A stretch of 41,447 nucleotides of DNA from Nostoc sp. FACHB-152 (GCF_014697475.1 NZ_JACJRV010000063.1:1-41447), one strand, 5' to 3'; positions 27,068 through 35,848 are shown, numbered from the stretch's first letter. Numbers and translations: made by a program. The notes: generated by a model from the letters alone, not told the origin.

Positions 27068-27256
27068 AAGTTAGACATCAGTCCTCAGCCTGTCAGCTAA
27101 CAGCTTAAAGGGCTGAAGTCTTGACTGTAAAGTTAATTTTTACTATTTACCTCTTGAGAAACTAGCTTAATAGTTAGTCAGCCACAATCTACAGAAGTGG
27201 AGAATTAGAGACTTGGGGAATAATTCTGCTTATCCCCGTGTCCCCTTATCTCCTGA

Positions 27257-28441
27257 CTAAGCCATTGCTGGGACTGGAACTCGCATCGCCCGTGCCAATT
27301 CTGCTGCAACTTCAGGGCGAGAGAATTCTGGTGGTGGTAATTCACCACGACGCAGCATTTCTCTAACTTTTGTACCTGATAGGTGAATCCGTTCTTCTGG
27401 GCGGCTGGGACTGGTTTTTGTCGTCGCCATTTGCTTGGTACGTGTGCAGTAGAACGCGTGTTCAAACTTCATTGGTACAATACCGATTTCGCTAGGCTCA
27501 AATTCATCGAAAATGTATTGAGCATCATAAGTACCGTAGTAGTCGCCAACGCCTGCATGATCGCGTCCGACAATGAAGTGAGTACAGCCGTAGTTTTTAC
27601 GAACTAAAGCATGGAAAATTGCTTCCCGTGGGCCTGCATAGCGCATTGCGGCTGGATTGATAGCTAAAATCACCCGATCTAAGGGGTAGTAATGTTCTAG
27701 CAAAATTTCATAGCAACGCATCCGCACATCAGCCGCGATATCATCTTCTTTGGTCGCTCCAACTAACGGATGCAAAAATAGTCCATCCACAGTTTCTAAA
27801 GCGCACTTTTGGATGTATTCATGGGCGCGGTGGATGGGGTTCCGAGTTTGAAAACCAACTATCGTTTTCCAGCCTTGTTCTTTGAATAATTGGCGTGATG
27901 CAGCTGGGTCAATTTGATATTTGGGGAAGAGGGGGTGTTCTTCACGTTGTAGTAGCCAGATATCACCAGCAAGATGAACCGATCCTTGATTATAAAGTAC
28001 CTTTACCCCTGGATGTTTTGCGTCATCGGTACGATAAACATTAATCGCTTCACGAACTTTGTCGTAAGTGTATTTTTGTGTGAGTTGCAAAACTCCAATG
28101 TACTCACCTTGGGGGTTATCCAGACGGATGTAATCGCCTTCTTTGAGTGGTGCAGCTACTTCCTCTGTTACCGAAAGTGTAATTGGGATTGACCATACCA
28201 GACCGTTAGCGAGGCGCATTTGGGTGACTACGCGATCGTAGTCTTCCTGGTTCATAAAACCAGTGAGTGGACTAAAAGCACCGATCGCTATCATTTCTAC
28301 ATCAGAAACTGCACGCTCATCCAGTTGCACGCGTGGCCATAAATCCGCCTTAGAAAGAAATTCTTCTCTTTGTTCCGGCGTGGCTATGCGATTAATCAAC
28401 TGTCCACCGTGCGGCGCAATGGCATCTTGATGGTGACTCAA
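27257..28441 (-). CDS. sat: Sulfate adenylyltransferase (ATP sulfurylase)
   Basis: A 394-aa enzyme that makes adenosine 5'-phosphosulfate from ATP and sulfate, the first step of sulfate assimilation. Catalytic motifs are [12 protein letters not shown] (198-209, with His204 and His207) and [17 protein letters not shown]; the [14 protein letters not shown] segment near the C terminus is typical. It lacks the APS-kinase-like extension of fungal enzymes. Length is normal for the bacterial homo-oligomeric type. It sits alone with 118 bp of leader. Confidence 0.97.
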   Translation of the reverse strand: MSHHQDAIAPHGGQLINRIATPEQREEFLSKADLWPRVQLDERAVSDVEMIAIGAFSPLTGFMNQEDYDRVVTQMRLANGLVWSIPITLSVTEEVAAPLKEGDYIRLDNPQGEYIGVLQLTQKYTYDKVREAINVYRTDDAKHPGVKVLYNQGSVHLAGDIWLLQREEHPLFPKYQIDPAASRQLFKEQGWKTIVGFQTRNPIHRAHEYIQKCALETVDGLFLHPLVGATKEDDIAADVRMRCYEILLEHYYPLDRVILAINPAAMRYAGPREAIFHALVRKNYGCTHFIVGRDHAGVGDYYGTYDAQYIFDEFEPSEIGIVPMKFEHAFYCTRTKQMATTKTSPSRPEERIHLSGTKVREMLRRGELPPPEFSRPEVAAELARAMRVPVPAMA

Positions 28442-28559
28442 CGTAATCCCCTCTTAGAGTAAAAATAACTATTGCAAACTATGTACTAACTTATCAAAAT
28501 GCTGGTACAGAAAGAAAAAATAGTTTGGAAAAAGTGTCAAGTTAACTTAGGGAGAAAAA

Positions 28560-29354
28560 TTAGGAACTACGAGGAATACGTTCAATCTCCGCATAACCAC
28601 TGAAAATTAATTTTTGCCCTTCAGTTTCTAAACGGTTGAGCCGCATTTTTACGCCATCAAGGTCAAAACGGTCTAAATCAACCATATTATCTAAAATTTC
28701 TGCCAGTGCGTTGCTCAGGGTTCGAGAAATCTCCCGTTGCGCTTCTGGGACTTGTTCAAGGTCAATTTGTGGATCTTTAAACGAAATTCGTCGCCGCCTT
28801 TCCACAGCTATGGAGACTGTCATATTTACGGGTATGAGTTCGCCATTATTTAAATCGGCTGTTGCAGAAATTCGCAGGCGGTTTTCTGGCAATAGTTGTA
28901 CCTGAATTTCGGGAAAGGAAACTGGCTGACCACCAGATAATGCTGTCAAGCTAGGTACATCTAGATTTACTAGACGCTTTTTCACTAATTCCGCCTTAAA
29001 CGCTTGATTAATGCCTGCTTCAGATAGTACTACTTGAGCGATCGCCTGAGTAGGTTGCTTGAGATTCAACTTGCCACTTAACACCGCGCCAAAATCTATC
29101 GCCACCGCATCCGTTTCAAAAGACATCTCCTCTACTGCAAAGTCTTTGCGGATGACCAAGCCACGACCGCTCATTTTGAAGCTATCAATGCTGCCTTGCA
29201 ACAACTTGCTGGAGGGATAGCAGCGCACCAAGACTTCTACTGACTCGCTTTGGGTAAACATATGGCGAATCGTTTGGCTGGCGACTGTGTTGAGCATCCG
29301 CTCACCCCAGTCAGTGCCTTTAGGATCTTGTAAACCAGTTAGTCCGCCGAACAT
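28560..29354 (-). CDS. DUF2993 (LmeA-like) protein
   Basis: A 264-aa protein of the DUF2993 family common in cyanobacteria and actinobacteria. Seen features are the SVEVLVRCYPSSKLLQGSID segment, the DAVAIDFGAVLSGKL core and repeated beta strands that suggest a lipid-binding barrel or sheet. Related LmeA of mycobacteria binds phospholipid and supports lipomannan growth; the cyanobacterial role is unknown. No signal peptide is evident at the chosen start, so location is uncertain. Confidence 0.85.
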   Translation of the reverse strand: MFGGLTGLQDPKGTDWGERMLNTVASQTIRHMFTQSESVEVLVRCYPSSKLLQGSIDSFKMSGRGLVIRKDFAVEEMSFETDAVAIDFGAVLSGKLNLKQPTQAIAQVVLSEAGINQAFKAELVKKRLVNLDVPSLTALSGGQPVSFPEIQVQLLPENRLRISATADLNNGELIPVNMTVSIAVERRRRISFKDPQIDLEQVPEAQREISRTLSNALAEILDNMVDLDRFDLDGVKMRLNRLETEGQKLIFSGYAEIERIPRSS

Positions 29355-29583
29355 TTGTTAGTGCGTCTCTAGAAGTTCTTTGTACTTTTGTAACAAAATG
29401 TGAAGCATACAGCAACCCTCTAGAGATTGATTGTACTGATAAGTTGACTTGGAATCGCTAATGTTTCCCTACAAAATGTATTTTCTATTACATTGTACCA
29501 ACTAGAATTTGTTGGAGTCACAATTCAATATAGAAAGTAGTTATAAGACTAATACCAATTCTTTATACACTTGCACTAAATAA

Positions 29584-29874
29584 TTACCAATCTCTTTCTT
29601 TGTGACCTTTGCGGCGGCAGTCGCTTCTCCTAATTGGAGACGCTACGCAGTTAAATGGTTTACTCTCTGTCATTACCCTCATATTGTTAAATAAAGACAT
29701 AAAATTTTGCTCCTCAAGTGGATTATCAGAATAAATTAATATTGAAGTACTTTTTAATCTTAAAAGTTTTTTAGTCAATGTCTCCATTACAACAAGAGAT
29801 TCAGATGGATAAGATGCAATAATATCATCAAATAAATAGCTATTTGGTTGAGATTTATCTAACATAGTAGTCAT
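29584..29874 (-). CDS. Small hypothetical protein with repeat-derived C terminus
   Basis: A 96-aa frame with no recognised family. Residues 1-75 look like ordinary coding sequence with an alternating helix/strand pattern (KLLRLKSTSILIYSDNP). The last 20 or so residues (ASPIRRSDCRRKGHKERDW) are encoded by a small dispersed repeat (about 29605-29655), including the GCGGCAGTCGCT block also found near 15651. The repeat probably replaced the native end and stop. A real but possibly damaged gene; low to moderate certainty. Confidence 0.45.
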   Translation of the reverse strand: MTTMLDKSQPNSYLFDDIIASYPSESLVVMETLTKKLLRLKSTSILIYSDNPLEEQNFMSLFNNMRVMTESKPFNCVASPIRRSDCRRKGHKERDW

Positions 29875-29935
29875 CTAAAGTCAAGATTTTATAATAATCA
29901 TAATTTGCTCAAATGCAAAAAAATCACTAAAGACA

Positions 29936-30514
29936 TTAAAGAGCTTTAATACTTTTACCTAAATCAATTAATTCTTTTATTCTTTCACTGAAGTTTTCAT
30001 CATTAACAGGCAAATCATACATAATTTTTTCTACTTCAGTAAAACCTGTTTTAGTTTTTATTCTTAACTTTAGTTCATATTCAAAAGAAGTATAATTACT
30101 ATCTATTGGGTTTTTCTTCATAACTACAAAAACATTTTCTACTCCTGCTACTTTATCGTATACATTACTGTATAAGAATTCATCACTATATTTTCTTATT
30201 AACCAAAAGTCATATTCTCCATAGTTGTGAACTATATAACCTGGGATTGTGTTAGAACAAACAATAGATTTATATATTCCATTGTCAATAATTTTTACAG
30301 AACCATCAGTCAACGCTATAGCTCTATAATTAGCTGGAAATTGTATAGAAATCCCAAAGTTTTGTAAGCTTATAGTTCTTACTAGTTTTGAATCATCTTC
30401 ACCTCCAGTACCACAGTCAGTCATGTTGGGAACTTCAGCATTTACTGGAAGGCTAATAAAAATACTTGTTGCTATTACTGAATTAATAATTAATTTATTT
30501 ATATTGATGCTCAT
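29936..30514 (-). CDS. Hypothetical exported protein
   Basis: A 192-aa protein from the ATG at 30514 (a GTG four codons upstream is less likely). It begins with a Sec signal (hydrophobic IINSVIATSIFISL, cleavage likely after PVNA) and continues as a beta-rich soluble domain. Cysteines in TDCGTGG and IVCSN could form a disulfide. I recognise no family. The 5' end touches the start of the oppositely oriented transposase remnant; AT content is high, as in the rest of this patch. Confidence 0.65.
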   Translation of the reverse strand: MSININKLIINSVIATSIFISLPVNAEVPNMTDCGTGGEDDSKLVRTISLQNFGISIQFPANYRAIALTDGSVKIIDNGIYKSIVCSNTIPGYIVHNYGEYDFWLIRKYSDEFLYSNVYDKVAGVENVFVVMKKNPIDSNYTSFEYELKLRIKTKTGFTEVEKIMYDLPVNDENFSERIKELIDLGKSIKAL

Positions 30515-30589
30515 TGCTTCTATCACATCTAAGGTTATTAGTTATAGTTCCCAGTACGCTGCTGAAAATAACTAAATATTGCAGTCATC

Positions 30590-30804
30590 GTGGTCGGGTA
30601 GCGAGACTATATCGATTGTTTGCGGAAGCAGTGTTATATCGTTATCGAGCAGGCATCCCTGGGCGTGACTTGCCATCGAAATTCAGGGATTTTCGGGTGA
30701 TTCACACCCGCTTCAGTCGAGTGATCGCAACGCGCTATGACAAACGTGCTACAAACTTTTTAGATGCAATTTATCTGGCTGCTTCTGTTATTTGGCTCAA
30801 TTGA
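30590..30804 (+). pseudogene. IS5-type transposase remnant, internally deleted
   Basis: Two well-known pieces of IS5/IS1031-group transposases are fused in one frame. The N-terminal piece (30590-30720) includes LFAEAVLYRYRAGIP and FRVIHTR; the C-terminal piece (about 30721-30804) is IATRYDKRATNFLDAIYLAA with the terminal VIWLN. The catalytic middle with the DDE residues, about 170 residues in full-length relatives, is missing. The invariant Trp of GIPWRDLP is Gly. A right-end sequence, TGATGACACGCCC, follows the stop; I found no matching left end. The element is dead. Confidence 0.82.
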
Positions 30805-30813
30805 TGACACGCC

Positions 30814-31059
30814 CTAAGAATCTTCTTCACCCTGGACAATATCTCCTAAGTAGAGTCTGACAAATTCAAGGGCGGCTTCTGAGTTAATTCCTTGAAGTGC
30901 TTTAGTAATCTCTGCGATTGTGTCACCAGTGGGATCAGTTCGACCATGTACCCAACGACCAACATCCCACCTACGGATACCCATTGTTACCGCTAATTTG
31001 TTTTGGCTAATGCTATAGGTTGCCAAAACCTGCTTTAGTGCTTCGCCTGCCTTTCCCAT
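30814..31059 (-). CDS. XRE-family DNA-binding regulator
   Basis: An 81-aa protein that is essentially one helix-turn-helix domain: LKQVLATYSISQNKLAVTMG then IRRWDVGRWVHGRTDPTGDT with the recognition helix in the RRWDVGRWVHG segment. Proteins of this size act as phage or toxin-antitoxin-type repressors or autonomous regulators. The gene is divergent from a small conserved gene, and two similar dyads lie in the 124-bp space between them, so autoregulation and control of the neighbour are likely. Confidence 0.85.
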   Translation of the reverse strand: MGKAGEALKQVLATYSISQNKLAVTMGIRRWDVGRWVHGRTDPTGDTIAEITKALQGINSEAALEFVRLYLGDIVQGEEDS

Positions 31060-31093
31060 GCCCAGATTTTGTCAGAGATTCAGGACAGAGTAA

Positions 31094-31115
31094 ATGTCTT
31101 CATATAGGCAGACAT
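31094..31115. promoter_or_regulatory. Operator-like dyad 1
   Basis: ATGTCT and AGACAT half-sites separated by 10 bp, 35 bp upstream of the XRE start codon. It shares the core with dyad 2 and its centre is 39 bp from it. Confidence 0.6.
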
Positions 31116-31130
31116 AAGGTATTATTTTAT

Positions 31131-31156
31131 TTATGTCTTCATTTATGTAGACATAA
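31131..31156. promoter_or_regulatory. Operator-like dyad 2
   Basis: TTATGTCT and AGACATAA half-sites separated by 10 bp, a perfect 8-bp dyad. It lies 27 bp before the ATG of the rightward gene, where it could block its promoter. Confidence 0.62.
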
Positions 31157-31183
31157 AATATTCAATAAGCTGAGTAAATACTA

Positions 31184-31423
31184 ATGGCTGAAGAATTCGT
31201 CTCTGATACACCGGACTCTATTGATCCTGCTTCATCTCAACCAAAACGCGAATCTGTAAAAATTCTGCTGATTGGCTCCCGACGCGGTATCAACAGCATT
31301 ATTCATTGGCTGTATCGCCTCGGCTTTGCTGAAGTAGCAGCTTGGAGTAAGCCGCAAATTGCGCCTAACAGTGAAGATCAACAAATGATGAGTATCACAG
31401 TTAAACAAGTGACTCTAGACTGA
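31184..31423 (+). CDS. Small conserved cyanobacterial protein
   Basis: A 79-aa protein. An acidic leader (1-23) precedes a compact domain with SVKILLIGSRRGINSIIHWL and LGFAEVAAWSKP, a pattern I have seen in small cyanobacterial proteins often found near integrases or mobile regions; no function is known. The gene ends at a perfect HIP1-based terminator and is preceded by an operator-like dyad, so it looks like a regulated, monocistronic unit opposite the XRE gene. Confidence 0.7.
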   Translation: MAEEFVSDTPDSIDPASSQPKRESVKILLIGSRRGINSIIHWLYRLGFAEVAAWSKPQIAPNSEDQQMMSITVKQVTLD

Positions 31424-31428
31424 GTACT

Positions 31429-31465
31429 AAAAAAGCGATCGCATTACACAAGCGATCGCTTTTTT
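31429..31465 (+). terminator. Intrinsic terminator built from two HIP1 sites
   Basis: A6 plus GCGATCGC (31435-31442), loop ATTACACAA, GCGATCGC (31452-31459) and T6 (31460-31465). The stem is perfect over 14 bp, and the A/T tracts make it bidirectional. Confidence 0.85.
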
Positions 31466-31545
31466 GCTCAATAATTTAGCATCACTACTAAAAACGGAAG
31501 GGTATATCAGATAATGGCTAGACAATTTAAGATTAAAGCTTATCT

Positions 31546-31767
31546 TTACGAAGCTATCTGGTAAATTGCAGGTCGATACTTTGGTTCAGGAATTGCTTTA
31601 CCCTCAAGTTTGGCAGCTTCTAGCCATGCTTCTTTTGCTTTCAATACTTCATGTAGTGCTTCTTCTTCAGTTAAACCAAATGCTGAACAGTATTTCAGGT
31701 CAAGAATATCAGCAATGTAGCCTTCATCTTCTTGACTGTAGAAGATATTAATGTGATAGTGTTTCAT
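31546..31767 (-). CDS. hicB: HicB-family antitoxin (partner toxin decayed)
   Basis: A 73-aa protein of the HicB/UPF0150 type: INIFYSQEDEGYIADILDL, the SAFGLTEEEALHEVLKAKE helix and a Pro-rich end (AIPEPKYRP). In HicAB modules HicB inhibits the HicA mRNA-cleaving toxin. The family C-terminal DNA-binding domain is absent, giving the short form. Its ATG overlaps the stop of the upstream hicA remnant (ATGA, 31764-31767), the translational coupling expected of the intact pair. With the toxin broken, it is now an orphan antitoxin. Confidence 0.85.
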   Translation of the reverse strand: MKHYHINIFYSQEDEGYIADILDLKYCSAFGLTEEEALHEVLKAKEAWLEAAKLEGKAIPEPKYRPAIYQIAS

Positions 31768-31954
31768 TCTTCATCCTCTAAAGTCAGTGCATATTTTTCA
31801 ATTAAAATTACAAATTGACGTACTTGATATGGTGGCTTCCATTAATTCGTGATCAAGAAAATCCGAATGCTTCAACCAGAGTTACCAGTTCATCGAATTG
31901 AATATTTTTAGAACCAGCAAGTATTTTTTCTAGTAATTTACGCTTTTTGGACAT
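31764..31954 (-). pseudogene. hicA: hicA toxin pseudogene
   Basis: The start MSKKRKLLEKILAGSKN and FDELVTLVEAFGF match HicA-type toxins (dsRBD-like fold). An in-frame TGA (31853-31855) follows. The downstream signature SRINGSHHI is still visible, but it jumps straight, and in another frame, to the C-terminal QVRQFVILIEKYALTLEDEE. The strand region that should follow GSHHI is deleted. Thus one nonsense change and one frame-shifting internal deletion (near 31825) disable it, although the catalytic-His region remains. The stop overlaps hicB. Confidence 0.8.
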
Positions 31955-32011
31955 TTCTATACTCAAACATTGTAAAACCTCGACAGCGATCGCTATTTTT
32001 TCAATAACCCA

Positions 32012-32032
32012 CTACTACTTCCTACTCCCTAC
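32012..32032. repeat. Heptad array supplying the cinA stop codon
   Basis: Three heptads on the plus strand, CTACTAC, TTCCTAC and TCCCTAC. Read leftward, the first repeat contains the TAG that ends cinA (32029-32031). Confidence 0.75.
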
Positions 32033-33279
32033 CTCGTCAATAGCTGCCGACGCAATAAATCTAGTGCGGTACACGCGCTTAAATGACGGATAAACCAGCG
32101 ATCGCGCATTGTCCCAAAGCGATATTCAAAGCTTTTCAATTCATCGTTTGGCCCGACTAAACCGATATAAACCAAACCTACAGGCTTTGTTTCGGTTCCT
32201 CCACCAGGGCCAGCTATTCCTGTGATGCTTAATCCCCAAGTAGTTTCGAGGCGGCTTTTTACTCCAAGTGCCATTTGTTCAGCTACTATGCCGCTAACAG
32301 CCCCAAATTTATCTAAATCTTCTGGTTTCACCCCCAACATTCGCACTTTTGCCGAGTTATCGTAAGAAATTACACCTCCCCAAAAATAATCAGAACTACC
32401 AGAAATTTCCGTTAACATTTGCCCCAAGCCACCACCAGTGCATGACTCTGCTACTGACACAGTTTCACCGGCAGAACGCAACAACTGACCAACCACTGAA
32501 GCTAAAGTATCATTATCTGCACCATAACAATCCAACCCAGCAATTTCTTTAAGCTGTTTCTCAATAGGTGCGATTAATTCTTCTGCGGCTGCTTCTGAAG
32601 TAGCTTTTGCAGAAATTCGCAGTCTCACCTCTCCCTTTCCTGCATAAGGAGCAACTGTCGGGTTGGGTAAGTTGAAATAAGAGGCAACTTTTTCTGCTAA
32701 AGCCGACTCCCCAATACCCCAAAACCTTAAACTCCGGCTGTAAATAATTTCTTTACCCCAGCCTTGGCTTTGCAGAAACGGTACTGCTGTTTCTTGCCAC
32801 ATTCGATGCATTTCACTAGGAACACCGGGGAATGTAAAAATCGTAATCTCAGGACGAGGTTGCCAAATGATCCCTGGTGCTGTTCCTGTGGGGTTGGGTA
32901 AAACTTCTGCGCCTTGAGGAATTAAAGCTTGCTTGCGGTTGGTAGGAGTCATCACACGACCGCGTTGAGCAAATTTTTGAGCAATATCTTCGATTATTTC
33001 CGGGTATTCTACCAAAGGTGCGCCAAAAAAATCAGCAATGGTTTCACAAGTAAGATCATCTGGTGTTGGGCCAAGACCACCAGTAAAAATTAAAATATTC
33101 GCTCTGGAAATAGCAATTTCTATAACTTGCTTTAATCTTTCGGGATTATCCCCAACTACTGTTTGATAATAGTGAGGAATTCCTAGTTTCGCTAATTGTT
33201 GGGCAAGAAATTGCGAATTACTGTTTAGGATATCTCCTAGCAACAGTTCAGTCCCAACACAAATAATTTCTGCACTCAT
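32029..33279 (-). CDS. cinA: CinA family protein (NMN amidohydrolase / nucleotide-processing)
   Basis: A 416-aa protein of normal length. The N-terminal MoCF-like domain (about 1-170) has GTELLLGD and FTGGLGPTPDDLT; the C-terminal PncC-type domain (about 255-416) has SVAESCTGGGLG and the GIAGPGGGTETKPVG loop. CinA-type enzymes hydrolyse NMN (C-terminal domain) and ADP-ribose-like pyrophosphates (N-terminal domain), so they act in NAD salvage; the name comes from competence-linked expression in Gram-positives. The stop codon lies in a heptad repeat. It is about 60 bp downstream of the WecA-like gene on the same strand. Confidence 0.94.
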   Translation of the reverse strand: MSAEIICVGTELLLGDILNSNSQFLAQQLAKLGIPHYYQTVVGDNPERLKQVIEIAISRANILIFTGGLGPTPDDLTCETIADFFGAPLVEYPEIIEDIAQKFAQRGRVMTPTNRKQALIPQGAEVLPNPTGTAPGIIWQPRPEITIFTFPGVPSEMHRMWQETAVPFLQSQGWGKEIIYSRSLRFWGIGESALAEKVASYFNLPNPTVAPYAGKGEVRLRISAKATSEAAAEELIAPIEKQLKEIAGLDCYGADNDTLASVVGQLLRSAGETVSVAESCTGGGLGQMLTEISGSSDYFWGGVISYDNSAKVRMLGVKPEDLDKFGAVSGIVAEQMALGVKSRLETTWGLSITGIAGPGGGTETKPVGLVYIGLVGPNDELKSFEYRFGTMRDRWFIRHLSACTALDLLRRQLLTR

Positions 33280-33340
33280 GTAATTAAAGCAAAAAGTAAA
33301 AGATATATATACTACTGTATTTCTTTTACCTTGATACTTT

Positions 33341-34387
33341 TTACCTTTGCTGAGAGCGTTTCCAAACTCGCCAACTGGTGTAGGTTAACAGCGAGGTGGC
33401 ACCAAAAGCGTAAGCAATGCCGCTGGGAATACCAGCGATCGCTAATGCCAAACTGCCCACCCACAGTGTGAGAGTATAAATAAACAAAACTGTCCAGCGA
33501 TGAGATAAACCAGCTTGTAACAATCGATGGTGTAAGTGGCATCTATCTGCTACCCAAGGCAATTGACCACGACGAATGCGTGTCAAAATAACTGCTGACA
33601 TATCCAAAATCGGTACTGCCAAAATTAGATAAGGCAGAATTACAGCCGTGAAAGCGGGAATTTTCACTAGCCCAATTACGCCCACAGCAGCTAACGTGAA
33701 TCCCATAAAATAAGACCCGCCATCTCCCATAAAGATTTGTGCGGGGTTGAAGTTATAGCGAAGAAATCCTAAAGCAGCACCAGCTAAGGCTGCGGCAATT
33801 AAGGCTGCGGCTGGTTGATGCATAAACAGAGACACCAGCAGCATGACGACAGCAGCAATTCCCGACACACCAGCAGCTAAACCGTCTAAACCGTCAATCC
33901 AGTTAATAGCATTCACCATTCCTACCAGCCAAATCACTGTAATCGGCAAACTTAGCCAGTTTAGGTCAACTATGCCAATTGTTGGAATGCTAATAAAGTC
34001 TATACTTACACCTGCTTTCCATGCACCAGCAGCGACGATTATTTGCAATAGCAGCCTTCCCAAGGGAGACAGACTCAATAAATCATCCGCTAAACCAATC
34101 AGGAAAAAGCCTAGACCCCCTAAGGTAACACCCCAAATTTGCCATTCTTTGTCAGGTGGTAAATTGCCAAAGCCACCTAGCCACCAGACAATTAGTAAAG
34201 AAATAATAGTACCTGCGAAGATAGAAACTCCGCCCAAACGTACCATTGGGCGTTCATGAACTTTTCGACCACCAGGTTTATCTACATTTCCACTTTTTAT
34301 ACCAATGTTCTTAACATCAGGCGTAGTCCAAAGAACGACTACGGCGGCGACAAGGAAGGCAATCAGATGATAAATCTGAGCAGGCAT
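33341..34387 (-). CDS. Polyprenyl-phosphate HexNAc-1-phosphate transferase (WecA/TagO/MraY family)
   Basis: A 348-aa membrane enzyme with about ten hydrophobic helices that joins a sugar-1-phosphate to undecaprenyl phosphate, the first step of many envelope glycans. Motifs: LADDLLSL with Asp101-Asp102 (Mg-binding), NAINWIDGLDGLAAG (160-174), the GDGGS loop and CHLHHRLLQAG in the cytosolic HIH-type loop. This is the WecA/TagO branch and not MraY, judging by the short loops. The substrate sugar cannot be read; GlcNAc-1-P is usual. The gene is about 180 bp downstream of glyA on the same strand, with cinA after it. Confidence 0.92.
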   Translation of the reverse strand: MPAQIYHLIAFLVAAVVVLWTTPDVKNIGIKSGNVDKPGGRKVHERPMVRLGGVSIFAGTIISLLIVWWLGGFGNLPPDKEWQIWGVTLGGLGFFLIGLADDLLSLSPLGRLLLQIIVAAGAWKAGVSIDFISIPTIGIVDLNWLSLPITVIWLVGMVNAINWIDGLDGLAAGVSGIAAVVMLLVSLFMHQPAAALIAAALAGAALGFLRYNFNPAQIFMGDGGSYFMGFTLAAVGVIGLVKIPAFTAVILPYLILAVPILDMSAVILTRIRRGQLPWVADRCHLHHRLLQAGLSHRWTVLFIYTLTLWVGSLALAIAGIPSGIAYAFGATSLLTYTSWRVWKRSQQR

Positions 34388-34506
34388 TTGTATTTTTAAT
34401 TAAGTAGTTTTTCAGACAAAACACTGCCGATGGAGGTTTCTACTTAATATCTACTACATTTACGCCTCTAATCAGCAGGGGATTTTGGTTAAGGACTGGT
34501 AAAGGA

Positions 34507-34534
34507 TGAAGTGTGAAGTATGAAGGATGAAAAG
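34507..34534 (+). repeat. TGAAGTA heptads near the glyA 3' end
   Basis: Four heptads starting TGAA (TGAAGTG, TGAAGTA, TGAAGGA, TGAAAAG) in the spacer between glyA and the WecA-like gene. The nearby CCTTCATAC at about 34551 could pair with them as a hairpin. Confidence 0.65.
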
Positions 34535-34564
34535 ACGTATCAGCCTTCATACTTGCTCAACTTC

Positions 34565-35848
34565 TTATGCTAGTGCTGGTACAGGAATTTGCAAGTGGGA
34601 ATATAAGGGGAAGCGATCGCACAGTGCAGCTACTCGGCGTTTACAATCAGCTGCGACTGTTTCTGATTCAGGATTGAGTAGGCGATCGGCAATAATATTA
34701 CCAATTTCGGTAAACTCGGCAACCCCTAATCCTCTGGTTGTCATAGCAGGAGAACCTAATCTCAAACCGCTAGTCACAAATGGCGATTGTGGATCAAAGG
34801 GTACTGTATTTTTGTTAGCAGTAATATTTACACCGCTTACTAGTTGGTCTGCTTGTTTACCAGTCAAACCAATTGAACGCAAATCTACAAGCATCAAATG
34901 GTTATCTGTACCATTGGACACTAACTTTAAGCCTCGGTTTTGCAGTTGCGTTGCTAAAGCACGAGCATTTTCAATTACCTGTGCGGAATAAGTTTGAAAC
35001 TCTGGTTTTAAAGCTTCGCCAAAAGCTACTGCTTTAGCTGCAATCACGTGTTCTAAAGGCCCGCCTTGAGTTCCTGGAAAAACGGATTTATCAAGCTTTT
35101 TACCCAGTTCTGCATCTTTGGTCAAAATTAATCCGCCTCTGGGGCCGCGGAGGGTTTTGTGAGTGGTTGTTGTCACAACATCACAATAAGGAATTGGGTT
35201 GGGATGTAAGCCAGTAGCTACTAAACCTGCGATGTGGGCAATATCTGCAAGTAAATAAGCACCAACTTCATCAGCAATAGAGCGGAATTTTTCAAAATCA
35301 ATAATCCGAGGATAAGCAGAATAACCACAAATCAAAAGCTTAGGACGCTCCCTTAACGCCAGCTCTCGAATTTGGTCGTAGTCTAGTTCCTCAGTTTCTT
35401 TACTTACACCGTAGTGGCTAGCTTGGAACCACTTCCCAGAAACGTTGACAGGTGAACCGTGAGTCAGATGTCCACCATGAGACAAATCCATCCCCATGAA
35501 TTTGTCGCCGGGTTCTAGTAAGGTCAGGAAAACTGCAAAGTTCGCTTGCGCGCCAGAATGGGGTTGAACGTTAGCATGAGCCGCACCAAACAGTTGTTTT
35601 GCTCGGTCAATTGCTATCTGCTCGACTTTATCAATAAATTCACAGCCGCCGTAGTAACGTTTACCGGGTAATCCCTCGGCATATTTATTAGTTAAGACTG
35701 AACCTTGAGCAGCTAGTACAGCCGCAGAGGTAAAGTTCTCACTAGCAATTAATTCCAGGTGGTCGCGTTGACGCTGAAGTTCTTCGTCAAGTAATCCTGC
35801 GATCGCAGGGTCAGAAGAAGCCAGAAAATCTGAATTAGTCCTAGTCAC
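34565..35848 (-). CDS. glyA: Serine hydroxymethyltransferase
   Basis: A PLP enzyme that interconverts serine and glycine with tetrahydrofolate, supplying one-carbon units and, in cyanobacteria, processing photorespiratory glycine. Active-site lysine is Lys231 in [22 protein letters not shown] near the N terminus and the DIAHIAGL segment are typical. The GTG at 35848 (VTRTNSDFL) is preferred to an ATG ten codons upstream because AAGGAT lies just before it and it gives 427 aa, the usual length. The gene is followed by a heptad-rich spacer. Upstream are about 400 bp without a recognised element. Confidence 0.95.
   Translation of the reverse strand: MTRTNSDFLASSDPAIAGLLDEELQRQRDHLELIASENFTSAAVLAAQGSVLTNKYAEGLPGKRYYGGCEFIDKVEQIAIDRAKQLFGAAHANVQPHSGAQANFAVFLTLLEPGDKFMGMDLSHGGHLTHGSPVNVSGKWFQASHYGVSKETEELDYDQIRELALRERPKLLICGYSAYPRIIDFEKFRSIADEVGAYLLADIAHIAGLVATGLHPNPIPYCDVVTTTTHKTLRGPRGGLILTKDAELGKKLDKSVFPGTQGGPLEHVIAAKAVAFGEALKPEFQTYSAQVIENARALATQLQNRGLKLVSNGTDNHLMLVDLRSIGLTGKQADQLVSGVNITANKNTVPFDPQSPFVTSGLRLGSPAMTTRGLGVAEFTEIGNIIADRLLNPESETVAADCKRRVAALCDRFPLYSHLQIPVPALA

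Noticed and set aside
31184-31423. The small divergent protein as a toxin partner of the XRE regulator
   Set aside because: Toxin-antitoxin pairs are normally co-directional and it matches a conserved cyanobacterial small protein and no toxin family I know.
34527-34991. 154-codon antisense frame over the glyA 3' end
   Set aside because: glyA is intact on the other strand, and the antisense frame begins within a heptad repeat.
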